A stretch of DNA of 64,000 nucleotides, from positions 2,542,001 to 2,606,000 of the forward strand of contig JAAXNY010000001.1 in NCBI GenBank assembly GCA_013420905.1, read 5' to 3'. This document shows, one piece after another, positions 21,185 through 33,728 of the stretch. Position numbers and translations under genes: made by a program. The notes under the pieces are model-generated. The model was not told where the DNA came from and searched no databases. It saw only the letters and a list, made by a program, of their open reading frames with translations. This DNA is from Collybia mongolica. Taxonomy: Eukaryota > Basidiomycota > Agaricomycetes > Agaricales > Clitocybaceae. Within the stretch, counting starts at the first letter, position 1; each line of letters opens with the position of its first letter.

Positions 21185-23385
21185 ATTTCTTTAGATTAGC
21201 ATCCCGAATGGCCATCACCCATTGCGCAATTGCGCACCATTGAGGTTCCGAATATTGGCCGGAACTGGATTCCGAACGTCGGAGGACGATGCCAAACACG
21301 CGCCATCAAGCCCGGTTTGCTTTCCAGGTTAGCGTCTAGGGTCACTGGTCACCCAGCTCACTGCGCTCACGAACTTTTTTCCCCAGAGACGCAAAAGGTG
21401 TGAAGAAATTTCTTGTGTCATAATGACGAATATAACGCTATGTTGCAGAAATTTTTATCACCAAAACACATTTTCCAGACTCGGACGCCACAATGATATC
21501 ACACACCTCGACAAGGCCAGATTCATCCCCACAAAACCACAACGCTCCCGAACCGTCTGAACGTCCTAATCCAACTCACATTCGTTAATCTTGATAGCCA
21601 TTAGTACATGGGCAGATTGATGGTAAACAATATATTCCCTTGACATTCGGGGGATATTTGCGTCTGAAATCTACACGCAAGCCCTGCAGGTCGCATATCC
21701 TGGAACGTTATCTGTGGACCCTTTCGGCACCGCCTCGACCTCAAGTAAGAACAAGGTTCCCCCTCAAGAGACGCATGGCAGCCCCGACTCAAGCTCATTT
21801 CGCGACTTTATCAGGGGTGGCCACCGATTACTCCATTCAAGAGCTTCTTCTGGCCTCACAGTCATCTGACGTCTCTCGCTCTCTTTTCTTGGGTACCGGG
21901 AACCTAAAGCTCCGCAGAGTTTCGGGGACGTTCTGGTACTGGAAGACTCTGCTACACCAGACTATCGGTCACTCATGACACTCGAGGTTCGATTGGCCTT
22001 GCCTCGATTGGCTCGTTCACATTCTTATCCTCCGACGTCGTAGGAGTCAGTTCGAATACCCTACTCGCCATGGAGACATTCCAGCCAGGTCACCTCGTGG
22101 TACCAATAACGCCAAATGGCCATAGGCGGGACAATGAGGCCTCTTCTGTCAATAGAAGCCTCTTCGTCCAACGGCATCGCACCAATCCTTCGCGATCGCT
22201 GGCTTCGGAAAAACTCGCAATGAAACACCATAGACACGTAGGCCGGGATCACCCTGAGATCTCTCCAACGTTGCGCGCCTATGCCAATCGACAACTCTAA
22301 AACATCCCTATCCGTCAGTCTGGGAGACGCCAGGCTGGCTAATCTACCATCCCGAAATCTGTGTAGCTTTCCGAAGATTCCGAACACCCAATCGTGGATT
22401 CCTCATGGGACGGCCATCAGCACGGCACCACCGTTCCAGTGTTTGACGACACCTTCACCTAATTCGTCCCCTCCTCGATCAATGGCACCCACGCGCTAGT
22501 TTCCGGCACCCCCCAATCTACACAGGCGATCTCAACTCTATGAGCCACCCTGACATGCTTCATGATCTCTCTGATCACCGTTCCACATGTGCATGTCTGT
22601 TCCTGGGATCCTGGGCAATAAGACCTTCCTATCCAGGCAACTCCACCACACACTAACATCGTGCTACGTGAACCCCTGGTTCGAACCCGGTTCGTGGGCC
22701 TGCCTAGGCTGTGCGGCCTAAATACACATTCGGGCCATCCTTGATTCGGGATAGACATCGCACGTCTCGTGTGATTGATTGTCGGTCGAAAAGTCCTCCG
22801 TGTACGATCATAGCGCGGGGGGGGGGCAGATTGTGGCTATCAAGCCGTCCTCGCGACGTCATACCACAGCCTTGCGTTCGAAACTGGGGACTCGCCTCGC
22901 TTTAGGCCCCGCCTGGGTGGCTTGAAACGACGCAGGGTGGACTTGGCGAGTCAAGCCTTTTCCATTCCGGGTTTTTGTTTTAGGAAGGGAGATAGCTGGG
23001 CATTCCGCCGAAAGGATAAGTGCTTTCTGAGAGTAGCGTTTGTTGTTCGCTTTGTGCGCCATCATGTCTGTTTTGGAGGAGCTTAGGACGTTGATACAGG
23101 ACGCGGCGCTATATGTGGACTAGCTGCTCAGAATTCCATGATCTGATCCTACACTGGGGTATCGGCTCCCATTCTAGATGAGGATTGCAAGTGCATCGAT
23201 CATGAAAAACAAAAGCCCTGACCGGCACACCGGATTGTTTACATAGGACGTGGTAATTCCCGTGGCTGGTCGATGTATGTACCCTACATATGTTCAGCTT
23301 TACCTCGTGTAGGCGGGACATTCGCCTCGACCCCTCTAACGCCCTGCCCAAGGTTTTCTCGCCGCGTGCTCCAGAGCCTACGATT
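21185..23385. other. 2.2-kb region without a confident gene
   Basis: A plus-strand frame at about 21641-21860 (SEIYTQALQVAYPGTLSVDP, SSSFRDFIRGG) and frames at 22280-22500 look partly protein-like, but stops prevent a gene model; they may be remnants. A palindromic GGTTCGAACC at about 22678 lies in a short hairpin. From about 22900 the sequence resembles 25440-25826, the upstream region of the next transporter copy, marking the left border of a tandem duplication. Confidence 0.35.
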
Positions 23386-25234
23386 ATGACGAACTTGGCC
23401 TCGAAGAATGACTGTATACCGTTAGCGCTAATTCATGCCGATACCATGCTGTCCCATTCGGCCGAGGCTCCAGCGGATGACGATGATTTCGGGGTGGAAG
23501 AGAAAAAGTATAATGGTGGGCGTACCTCGGAAAGACGAAGGAGGCGGTCGAAAGCGATATCGGGCTCCTGTTTGTGACGGCCTCGATGGCGTTCATTGCG
23601 ATGATGGATGCCGCAGTCAAAAGGCTGCATGACATTGATCCGCCGGTATCGACACTTCAGGTACGTTGGTACCTGCTTCACGTACGACGAATTAGTGCTC
23701 ATGCACAATCTCGTCATAGCTTGTTGCCATCCGGATGGTATGTTTTTTTTGTCCCTTAGGGTTCGAGTGACGGAGGATGTATGTCATACATCTACTGCTT
23801 GATATACATGTAGGTACTCGGAATTTATTAATGAGGTATTTGCATATTGATGTGCCGGGTAGGTTTGCGACTGCAGTACCGGACCCGTTCTTGGGGCCCA
23901 AAGGGGGTTAGGTTGCTCCTTGCATTCCGGGGTATGTAGGGTACGTAATGGCGATGTTGTTCCTGATCGTTCTTTGACTCTCGCTTGTCACAGGTTTTTT
24001 GCACTTTTTGGCATATATTATTTCCTGCAATTTCTGTCACTCTCGGACGCCACCGTTATTACATTCCTCGCGCCATTGTGTACTGGGATCACTGGTGCTC
24101 TGCTTTTAAAAGAGACTTTCACAAAGACGCAGACAATCGCTAGCTGTGAGCGGGATTCCTCACGATAGGAATGTTGTTGTGCTGGTGTCTTCAGTGTTGA
24201 GCCTTGGTGGAGTAGTGGTCATCGCATGGCCAGTTTTCCTGTTTGGCGATGACAGTTGGAGATTGAATTTTGGCTCAAGTAGTGGAGATGGTATCTCACC
24301 AGTTCATTCGGAGAAGGGAACGCCTACGGAAAGATTGGTTGCGGTTGGATTGGGTTTATTCCTTCCATAACCGTACGAACTTTTCAAAAAGATTTTTGTT
24401 AAGAGCAGGGTCGATAGGTGTTCTCGGTTCAACTGGGCATGTGAGACACTCGATGCACCCTTTTGGTTTGATACTAATGAAGCGAATAACTATAGACATC
24501 TCTTGCGTGACATTGGGGAACGAGCCCACACCCGCCATTCGATCATGTCATTTTCGATTGTTAGTCTTGTTATCTCTGGGCCTACGTGAGTTTTCTCACA
24601 TTACTACGTATTTTTATTCATTGCTGGTCTTGCCTATAGTATGTTGGTAACACACACCCCGTTTGTCATACCTACCGAAACGGAATGGCTCGCGCTCTTC
24701 TTCATGATGGGCATATTTGGTTTTATTGCGCAGGTATGTACATATTCGACAGCTAACTTGCCTTTCGTTACTTTTATTTCCAAGGTATTCTTGGCGATTG
24801 GCCTACAGCACGAAACGGCGGGACGAGGGTCAATGGCTGCGTATACTCAAGTGCGTAATTAAAGTCTAGTGAAAACCAGGACGTTAACGTGTCTACAGAT
24901 CATATTCGCCGCGATAATTGAACGAATCTTCTTCATAGTCGTTCCTTCCATACTTTCTGTGATTGGGACCGTCGTGATCATCAGCTCGGCGCTCTATGTT
25001 GCGGTGGGTGCCTCTCCCATCCTCCGAATAAAGCTGTCGACTGACAAACACTCGCCCATGGGCTTAGGTGACAAAAGAACGTCCCGAAAGGGTGAAACAA
25101 ATACAATCAGTCTTGGGATCATCCTTGAAGACTCACTTGAAGAAGGGCTCCTTGAGCGTTTGCGAAACAATGAAATCTCAAACAACCCACCCCTTGGGTG
25201 TGACTTCATATCCTCTAAAGCCCCATCTACCTAG
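23386..25234 (+). pseudogene. EamA/SLC35G-like transporter, copy 1 (frameshifted)
   Basis: The sequence aligns exon by exon with the intact copy at 25827-27662. The transmembrane blocks are recognisable (LLFVTASMAFIAMMDAAVKR, FALFGIYYFLQFLSLSDAT, GITGALLLKETF, TEWLALFFMMGIFGFIAQ, VIISSALYVAV). One base is missing near 23508 (after GAAGAGAAAAAG), so the first exon shifts frame and ends early. One extra G at about 23905 (AAAGGGGGTTAGG against AAGGGTGTCAGG) creates a TAG in the PDPFLGPKG exon. A further one-base difference near 25082 shifts the cytosolic tail. The splice sites still look normal, suggesting recent decay. I infer a non-functional duplicate. Confidence 0.75.
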
Positions 25235-25826
25235 CGTCCTCTGTTTTTGTATTCAATCGCGGTAATACTTGCCTCAACGAACGCATCGTGCCTGTACCAG
25301 CAACCCCCTTTCATTTCCCTGAAACACACCCTGGTAAATGATCACGGGAGATACATTCTGATATACTCCTGACCCTACACTGTTCCTAGTAAATAAGAGC
25401 TTCCTCCACCCAGACATTTCTCAAGTATTCTTTAGTTCCCCATCTGCGGTTTGCTTTGAGCCACCTCAGTGGCTCGAAACAATGCAAGTTAACTTCTCCT
25501 ATTTCTAAGAAGTTGGGGTTAGATGGACATTCTGCCAAGAGGATAAGCGCTCGCCGTCATCTTTCTGATTTAAGAAAAACACTGGGGCGTCAATTTTATG
25601 CGTGTGTTGGGTGCTTAACTCCCGGCGACAGCCCGCTTGATGACCAAGAGCCTTCATCGGCACACCGGACCGATCACACAATGGCATGTTGGTGATTCCC
25701 GTGGTTAGTGTGCGCCCCATGTCCAACTTTACCCCGTGTAGAAGGGGGATGATCCGCCGCGACCCCCTTTATGCTGTGCCCAAGTTTTCTCTGGCTATAG
25801 TCATTCTCAAGGTCATCTGACAGCCC
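25235..25826. other. Spacer between transporter copies 1 and 2
   Basis: Resembles the region left of copy 1 (for example CGGCACACCGGA followed by GTGATTCCCGTGG), so the duplicated unit of about 2.4 kb includes the promoter. No other gene is seen. Confidence 0.5.
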
Positions 25827-27662
25827 ATGGCCATGACAACATTGGCCTTGAAGACTAGCTATGTAGCTCTGACGCCAATTCATGTCGATTCAGCTGAAGC
25901 CCAAGGGGTACCTACCGGACCAGTCTACTTGGCGAACGATGATTTCGAGGTAGAAGAGAAAAAGCCTATATGGTGGGTTTACCTTGGAAAGGCGAAGGAG
26001 ACGGTCGAAAGCAACATTGGGCTCTTATTTGTGACTGCCTCGATGGCGTTCTTTGCAATGATGGACGCTGCAGTCAAAAGGCTGCATAACATTGATCCGC
26101 CGGTGTCGACGCTTCAGGTACGCTGATTCCTGCCACACACATGACGAATTAGTGCTCATGATCTATATCACAGCTTGTTGCTGTTCGAATGGTGTGCCGT
26201 TTAAAATTCATCGCTTAGAGTTCAAGTAACTGAGGTGGTTGTGTCAGGGAATTACATACATCTGCTGTGTAATATACATGTAGGTTCTCAGAATCATCAA
26301 TGGTGGTCTTCAATACTCATATGCGGGGCAGGTTTGCGACTGCAGTACCGGACCCGTTCTTGGGGCCCAAGGGTGTCAGGCTGCTCCTTGCATTCAGGGG
26401 CTTGGCAGGGTACGTGATGACAACGTTGTTGCAGATTGTTCATTGACTGTTGCTTGCCACAGGTTTTTTTCACTCTTCGGCATCTATTACTCCTTGCAAT
26501 TCCTGTCGCTCTCAGACGCGACAGTCATCACATTTCTCGTGCCGTTTTGCACTGGCATTGCTGGTGCCTTGTTTTTAAAGGAGAACTTTACGAAGAGACA
26601 GATATTTGCTAGCCGTGAGCGGGTTTTTATGATACAAATCTCATCACGCTGATGTCTCCAGTGTTGAGCTTTGGCGGAGTAATACTTATAGCGCGGCCGG
26701 TTTTTTTGTTTGGCGATAGATCAAGTTCTGGCTCAACCGGCGGAGATGGTATCTCACCTGTTCTTTCTGAGAAGGGGACACCTACTGAAAGGCTGATTGC
26801 GGTTGGGTTGGTTTTATTCCCCTGGTATACATACAAACTTCTCATTTCTTGTCTAGCGCAGGGCTGATAGGCGTTCTTGGTGCAACTGGAGCGTGTGAGT
26901 CATTTGAGACACTTATACAATTTGGTACTTATGAAGCGAACGACCGCAGACACCTCCCTGCGTGCTATTGGGAAACGAGCCCACACTCTCCATTCGATTA
27001 TGTCATTTTCAATTGCTTGCCTTTTGATCGCTGGTCCCGCGTGAGTGTCTTTGCACCACTACATCGTCTCATATTCATTACATACTATACCCATAGCATG
27101 TTGATAACACATACTCCATTTGTAATACCTACACAAACGGAATGGCTTGCGCTTTTCTTGATGATGGGCATATTTGGCTTCTTTGCGCAGGTTCAAAAAC
27201 ATTCAACAGTTTCTTTTGTCCTACTTACTTTTGTTTCTGAGGTGTTCTTGGCTATGGGTCTCCAACGCGAAACGGCGGGACGGGGGTCAATGGCAGCATA
27301 CACTCAAGTATGTAATTTCAGCTAAATGAATGACGCAATATTGACCCATTTATAGATAATATTCGCTACGATAATCGAACGTATCTTTTTCAAAACTGTC
27401 CCTTCCATACATTCTGTGATTGGGACCTTGGTGATAATCAGTTCGGCGCTTTATGTTGCAGTCAGCATCTCTCCCTTCATTCAGATGATGCCATCAGCTC
27501 ACACATGCTCGTTCACGGAATCAGATGACGAAGGAACAACGCCCAAAGACCGAAACAAACACTATCAGTCTCGGAACCATTCGCGAAGACTCACTTGAAG
27601 AAGGGCTCCTGGAGCGTATCCGAAACGAAGAGGATTTAAATCACTCCCCCGTTCGGACGTAA
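25827..27662 (+). CDS. EamA-domain (SLC35G-like) drug/metabolite transporter, copy 2
   Basis: A multi-exon gene of the drug/metabolite transporter superfamily with about ten transmembrane helices in two EamA repeats. Exons read: a cytosolic N terminus from ATG 25827; NIGLLFVTASMAFFAMMDAA; LVAVRM; GITYICCVIYM; VPDPFLGPKGVRLLLAFRG; FFSLFGIYYSLQFLSLSDAT; LSFGGVILIARPVFLFG; LIGVLGATGA; LRAIGKRAHTLHSIMSFSIA; MLITHTPFVIP through GIFGFFAQ; VFLAMGLQRETAGRGSMAAY; and IIFATIIERIFFKTVPSIHS. The tail is acidic (TIREDSLEEGLLERIRNEED) and ends at TAA 27662. Introns are about 45-75 nt. I find no frame break. Substrate unknown; the human SLC35G homologues are poorly characterised. It is the intact partner of pseudogene copy 1. 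Confidence 0.82.
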
Positions 27663-28434
27663 CCCCATATCCTCAGCTAAAGTTGCATTTGCATGGTACC
27701 TCCTGTTCCCGTACCCCACTGCGGTCAACAATCGCACCGTGCCTGTACCAGCGACCCTGCCTCTCTTCAAGTATCCCCTGATTTCTGACCACTGGAGATA
27801 CCTTAAACTAATGTTCTCCTGACTGTTCCTGACGAGCAACTCCTCCATCTGGATGTTCTCCTAAACATCTTTTAGTTCCCCATTTTATAGGCCTGGCAAG
27901 AGTAATAACGTGCAGCATGCTGCAAACGGACATAGTTCGTTCGTCGTAGACCTTCGTAGACCTTCCTAGCCCAGGAGTAGGAGCGTATTGTACTTCTCTC
28001 CCCTTTTATCTATGATATACAACACCCCTAGAACCCTTCACTCGGATTCGTTTCAATTACCTCACGATCGCCTTCGTCAGTGCGGAACACAAGCATCAGA
28101 CCCCAAGGAGTACGCGTACGCCAAAACACACTGCGAAAAATTTTAACGAGACTATGTGTGGTGTCTGGCGTGCTTGACTTAATGTGATCTGCATTCATTT
28201 TTGGGTGACTTTTGTGGGAGAAGGTAATCTGATTCAGCCGTTCATCTGAAAGTGCTGATAGATGGTAGCAAGCAATGCTCCATGGTCCTTCTCTGAAGAC
28301 GGGCTTCTCTGTGATCCCCCTGATGCTATTAAATATAGGTATGGCTGATACTCGACCCCTAGTTGTAAAACCAACGCCCACTAACATCCAGAGACCCAAT
28401 CACTTATAAATGGCTATGTTGCCCTTAGCTCACC
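27663..28434. other. Spacer between transporter copy 2 and the small membrane protein
   Basis: Contains an AGACCTTC duplication near 27950-27965. A single open minus-strand frame at 28028-28399 (123 codons, beginning MGLWMLVGVGFTTRG) has no recognised similarity. It could be a small gene divergent from 28435, or chance. I do not call it. Confidence 0.35.
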
Positions 28435-28864
28435 ATGCCCAGCAAGTCGACGAATCGGCTGTATCCCTCCTCAGATAGCAAGAAATTCGTCCTATCGGCG
28501 GTCATATTGGGTGCGTTCTACTTCTATCTAGATGTGTTGTTGAAGCGATGCTTAAGCCTCTTCTTCTCTAACGCCGAATGCTCTAACAGTGACAGAGCCT
28601 GGGTATGCATCACCCAAAAGCAGGTCCGATGTTCGATGTGTTGGATCGGATAAGTATCCATTACGAAACGGAAATAGAAAACCGTTGCCGAAGGCATGTA
28701 AGGGCTGTTAAGTTCTTGCATTTTTCCTTCACAGGTTCATACCTGACCGGCGTGCGCGTGACCCTTCAGGTGCACTGGGTCTCGCAGCTTTCTTGTTGTC
28801 CGCTTTTTGTATTATTATCTGCGATAATGTCCGAATCACGACCGCGGCCCAACCGGACCGATGA
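28435..28864 (+). CDS. Candidate small two-pass membrane protein (105 aa)
   Basis: ATG 28435 opens MPSKSTNRLYPSSDSKKFVL and a hydrophobic stretch (VILGAFYFYLDVLL). A donor GTATGC at 28603 and acceptor at 28677 lead to a 20-nt exon (28678-28697). A 37-nt intron then joins the final exon (28735-28864), which encodes FIPDRRARDPSGALGLAAFL and a second hydrophobic stretch (LSAFCIIICDNV). The three exons sum to 318 nt, an exact reading frame. The 37-nt intron is unusually short, so the model is tentative. I do not recognise the family. It lies directly upstream of transporter copy 3. Confidence 0.4.
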
Positions 28865-29049
28865 ATTCAGTTTTTTTTCGTGATCTGATCTACCGTCATG
28901 CGATGGAGTGCCGAGTTTGCCGACGGAGCTTTGCCTGCTGTGCAGACCGTTTATGCTGTTTATGTTCCACTGTTAGCGAAGTATCATACCGGCGCCTGGC
29001 CCTCACGCTGAGCACCTCACGTTGTGTCCTTATTGCCCCACGAAACGCC

Positions 29050-30989
29050 ATGTCAAATCCAAGGCATGCTTACACCGCTTTGACGCCTGATTACGCCGAC
29101 TTCTCGATACCCCATACAGTTGGAACACCGTCAGAACAAGACTCCATACTGTATGAAGTCGAGTTAGAGGAGGCTAGGAAATTATCTAGGTGGCGTGTGG
29201 CACTGGACAAGGCGAAGAGGACGGTCAAAAATAATGTCGGTCTCCTCCTTGTTGCAGGCTCACAGGCATTCTTTTCGATGATGAATGTGGCGGTTAAAAA
29301 ACTGAACAGTATCGATCCACCTGTATCGACTCTGCAGGTGCGTCACCTTATCAATCTTTAATCTTCCGAAATCCCCTAACCTATGTCTGTTACAGCTTGT
29401 GGCCATTCGAATGGTAATGTCATGTGCAACCTACTCCCCTCGAGACTGAGCCAATTTTGCTAGACTATCACTTATATCTGTTGTATAATATATATGTGAG
29501 TCTCCTCACTTTTCGTAGCGGCTCCCCAACTGACATTCGAAAAAGGTTTTCCGCCAAAGTACCTGACCCATTTCTGGGACCAAAAGGCATTAGAATGCTG
29601 CTCGCATTTCGGGGTTTCTCCGGGTAAGCTCAAGGAAAATCTATTTTTGGTCCACTAATTTTCATGCCCGTGACAGGTTCTTCGGACTTTTTGGAATTTA
29701 TTACTCCCTTCAGTTCCTATCACTTTCGGACGCAACGGTCATAACGTTCCTCGCTCCGTTATGTACGGGTATCGCTGGGGCTTTGTTGTTGAAAGAAAAT
29801 TTTACGAAGAAAGAAGCGCTCGCAAGTTGTAAGTGTCACTATATATCAGGTATCCTTTCCCCCACACTCAAACATGGGCGTTTAGTCTTTAGTCTCTGCG
29901 GGGTTATCCTAATTGCGCGTCCTGTTTTCTTGTTCGGAGGTGGAGCTGGCCCTTCTTCCGATTCTCTTCCTATTGATGGCTCCGAAAAGGGGACACCTGC
30001 CCAGAGACTGGTCGCTGTTGGGTTCGTATTATCTTCCGAAGTTCGTATATCTATAATCACGACTGTTCAGTGTTGCATTACTTGGCGTCCTTGGTTCCAC
30101 TGGTGCATGTAAGATGTCCTCAGCAACTACCTAGCCATATTCTGGACCTAATATGATGACCTGCTTTAGATATATCATTACGGGCGATCGGAAAACGAGC
30201 ACACCCCCTTCATCCCATGACATCATTTTCTATCGTGTGTATCTGTGTTTCTACAATAGGGTGAGTGATTACAAACATCGAATCTCTCTGTTCATTCTAA
30301 GGCTGTCTTGATAGCATGATATCAACACATTCTCCTTTTATTCTCCCCAAGCGCATAGACTGGCTCGCGCTCCTCTTTATGATCGGTATTTTTGGGTTCG
30401 TTGCACAGGTATGGTCTCATCAAAGGCAGTTGCAGTTTCTCGCCTCTCATCTTCATTCTAGGTGCTCTTGACAATGGGTCTTGCACGTGAAACAGCAGGC
30501 CGAGGATCTATGGCGGTTTATACTCAAGTACGTCTCGTTAGACCTTCCCTATCTTCATTATGAATATTCAACTTGATCATAGGTGGTATTTGCTACGATC
30601 CTCGAACGAATATTCTTCAAATCCACCCCATCTGTATTATCTGTGACCGGAACTCTCATGATTATTACCTCGGCGCTCTATGTTGCAGTTAGTTTGCTTC
30701 CTAGACATTCAAACCATGCCAAACTGAAAGATGTCTTATGTGCTAGCTAACGAAGGAACAAACTAAGTCGAAGCCCAACGTTATGACTCTCGAAACAATT
30801 CATGAAGATGCACTTGAAGAAGGTCTTCTCGACCGAACAAGGGACGGAGAGACAATGAAAGAACCCGCTCCACCAGACGGTCCGCATACATGGCCTTCTC
30901 CCAAGCCTCTGTCCCGCAGCAGCCTAGACAGCGATACAGAAGAGACCTCGGCTTTGAGTCCCAAGGAGACGACAAAAGCCTTATCATAG
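29050..30989 (+). CDS. EamA-domain (SLC35G-like) drug/metabolite transporter, copy 3
   Basis: Same exon plan as copy 2. ATG 29050 gives MSNPRHAYTALTPDYADF; the frame is also open upstream. Blocks: NNVGLLLVAGSQAFFSMMNV; TITYICCIIYM; VPDPFLGPKGIRMLLAFRG; FFGLFGIYYSLQFLSLSDAT; GIAGALLLKENFTKKEALAS; LCGVILIARPVFLFGGG; LLGVLGSTGA; LRAIGKRAHPLHPMTSFSIV; IDWLALLFMIGIFGFVAQ; VLLTMGLARETAGRGSMAVY; VVFATILERIFFKSTPSVLS. The long cytosolic tail (TLETIHEDALEEGLLDR through SPKETTKALS) is acidic and Ser-rich. Canonical splice sites and an uninterrupted frame indicate a functional gene. It is clearly diverged from copy 2, so this duplication is older than that of copies 1 and 2. Confidence 0.82.
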
Positions 30990-31615
30990 ATGTTACGCAT
31001 ATTCCCCATCGTGATGGACGCATCTTCCGTTGTATGCGCACATCTGGTCAGACAATTGTCCGGATCTAACTTAGGAGTCAGGGCTCCTACGTTTATATAT
31101 CGTTACGCGACCCACATAGACCCCTCGCACCCATGCATTATATTCAGAAGGTGTTGTACTCACAGATAGAACCTTTCCCTAAAGCTATACTGATTTTAGG
31201 GATGGATTTGGGTTAGATGGATTTATGATAAAGTATGTAGAATTCAAACCCCTGTACCGCAGAATGCTTAGTATACCTGGTGGTGAATCAAACACGTCTA
31301 CCATTTGACTCTACAGAGGATATAGGGGTAAGCGTGCTGACTATCCCTATCAGTGGATTAATCGTGTTGAGAACACCCTCCAGATGAGATTACCGAATCA
31401 GATAACGAAGCGGCAAATATCGGACCGATTGGCTTTGTCAACCAATAAATTTTGATCTCTTTGATCAGCGATACACGGAGTAAAGGCTTTACAAGTTCCG
31501 GCACGCGTTCTGCGCATATAATATTCCTCACGTCGCGTTCCAGGAATACGGTCAGCGAAACCCTTTTGACTGGGATACCCTATTGTTTATCAATCAAACA
31601 TCCAGTTTGACTCCC
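30990..31615. other. Spacer between transporter copies 3 and 4
   Basis: About 625 bases. A weakly tRNA-like stretch on the minus strand (about 31220-31315) has matching acceptor-like ends but does not fold properly and is not called. No coding signal is seen. Confidence 0.35.
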
Positions 31616-33528
31616 ATGTCCACTCAGAACGCGTACATGACCTTACAATCTGACCTGACGAATGACATCGTCGTGCCCGGTATACCTGGAGATTCCTCAA
31701 GCTCCAAACCCATTACTGCTACGAATAATACTCCGTTGGAAAATATCGATGAAGAACAAGAAGTCCGACCCAAATGGCGCGTTGCAGCCACAATTTTCAA
31801 CCACTTCTTGAAAAGTAATGTGGGCTTGCTGCTGGTAATGTCAGCTCAGGCTTTCTTTTCCTTCATGGGTGTATCGGTAAAGATACTCCATGGGATCGAC
31901 CCACCTGTGTCTACTTTCCAAGTGGGTTTGGTCGTATCATATGTTCTTGAACAATAATTTATGCATTTCGCAGCTCATTGTTGTTCGGATGGTAACTCTT
32001 TCCTCGACTCCCTTGTTTTGCTGGAACACTGATTAAGTTACCACAGACAATCACGTATGTTTGTTGTATGATATACATGTGAGCATTCTTCATTTCTCTC
32101 GACCTTGGTCTTATGTCAGAGCAGGCTTGCTACCAAGACGCCAGACCCATTCCTGGGTCCGAAGGGGGTTCGTTTGTTGCTTCTGTACCGAGGGCTATTT
32201 GGGTATATCTTATCTGCTTTATTGATTCCTGGTTCAAATTCATGGAAACTGTTGCAGATTCGGTGGGCTTGTTGGCCTATATTATTCCTTGAACTACCTA
32301 TCCCTCTCGGATTCGACTGTTCTCACGTTTCTTGTACCACTCTGTACTGGATTTTCCGGTGCTCTGTTCTTGAGGGAGACCTTTACCCTTAAGCAAGGTA
32401 TCGCCAGTTGTAGGTTTCACTTCATACCCAATCATAAATGTGACATTCATAGTGACTCTGCTCAAGTCTTTAGTCTCTGCGGGGTCATATTGATAGCACG
32501 GCCCCCCATCCTATCTAGCGGCACCGTTGGATCTTTAGTCCTAGCGTCCATCGACACTTTGCCATCAGATGAGGTGACTCCAACTCAAAGACTCATCGCG
32601 GTTGGGTAGGACTTTTTGATTTGTCAAATAATCTTCCGACGGTAACAATGCTCCCCAACCAGTGTCGCATTGATCGGTGTACTTGGTGCTACAGGAGCCT
32701 GTGAGTTTCGTTCACCATGATTTCTAATTTGAGATATATAATGTTCGAAATAAGATACCACTATACGTGCCATTGGAAAACGAGCTCATCCCATGCACTC
32801 CATGTCGTTGTTCTCATTGCTGTGCTCAATCGTTGCATCGATTGGGTGAGTGGCGTGTTCAAATTCCTGTTTCCCTTGTTTATCATGAAATCCCCTAGTA
32901 TGGTGGTCACGCGTGAACCGTTCGTTATCCCAACGCGATGGGACTGGGTTGCTCTCCTTATAATAATTGGTATCTTCGGATTCCTCGCTCAGGTATGTGC
33001 ACTATTGATCCGCAAATCTATTAACGCTTATGATTTACGGAGATACTTTTAACCATGGGTCTACAACGTGAGACCGTCGGACGAAGTACGATGGCTGTTT
33101 ACACCCAGGTAAACAACCTGTTTGTTAACACATTTGAATTGAGCGATATCTCCCCCCCAGATCGTGTTCGCTATGATCCTCGAACGTATCTTCTTCAAGA
33201 CAACACCTCCAGTTCTTTCTGTCATTGGAACGATCCTGATCCTTGCATCAGCCCTCTATGTCGCGGTTCGTTGCTTTCCTTCATGGGATATGAATCGGGA
33301 CCGGCTTATATCTGATTAATTATTTAGCTGACAAAAAGTGCAAAGCCAGAGCCTAAGGTGGCTAAAACGGCCAGTGCCCTTGAACCAGATCTAGAGGAAG
33401 GTTTATTGGAACGGTCGAGTTCAGAGGACGCAAGTGATTCAACTGTTCGTCCATACTCCCGTGAGAGCCTGGACGCTGAAGAAACGTCTGCCCTGGATCC
33501 TGCCGGACCCGTAAAGCCGTTCACATAG
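31616..33528 (+). CDS. EamA-domain (SLC35G-like) drug/metabolite transporter, copy 4
   Basis: The most diverged member of the array, with the same intron positions. ATG 31616 starts MSTQNAYMTLQSDLTNDIVV. Blocks: SNVGLLLVMSAQAFFSFMGV; TITYVCCMIYM; TPDPFLGPKGVRLLLLYRG; LVGLYYSLNYLSLSDSTVLT; GFSGALFLRETFTLKQGIAS; LCGVILIARPPIL; LIGVLGATGA; IRAIGKRAHPMHSMSLFSLL; WDWVALLIIIGIFGFLAQ; ILLTMGLQRETVGRSTMAVY; IVFAMILERIFFKTTPPVLS. The tail KPEPKVAKTASALEPDLEEG ends at TAG 33528. It faces the questin-oxidase-like gene (stop at 33729) tail to tail with 200 bases between them. An upstream in-frame ATG at 31583 would add 11 residues. Confidence 0.82.
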
Positions 33529-33728
33529 GGAACAGACCTGTCATCTGGACCGATATAATTATATCTACTAAACACATTTCCCAAAAACACAGAATAAGAA
33601 CTTCGTTTGATTGGGAATAACGAGGAGCACGTATACATACATTGTAGAAGTCTTGACTAAACACTTACTACATATGGTGGCATACCAGGAGACAAGTGGA
33701 AGGTATATTGAAGGATCTGCGGGGTCAT

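Noticed and set aside
21640..22500. Plus-strand frames possibly from a decayed enzyme gene
   Set aside because: Multiple stops and no convincing motif. I considered a cytochrome P450 but found no heme-binding Cys motif.
22660..22705. B-box-like GGTTCGAACCC suggesting a tRNA
   Set aside because: There is no matching D and anticodon arm upstream; the motif is a palindrome inside a short hairpin.
28028..28399. Single-exon minus-strand frame of 123 codons divergent from 28435
   Set aside because: No recognisable motif, no splice or homology evidence; kept only as a remark.
31220..31315. Weakly tRNA-like sequence on the minus strand with TGTAGAG/TTCTACA ends and GGTTTGAATTC
   Set aside because: The T stem does not pair and no anticodon arm of proper geometry is found; at best a tRNA relic.
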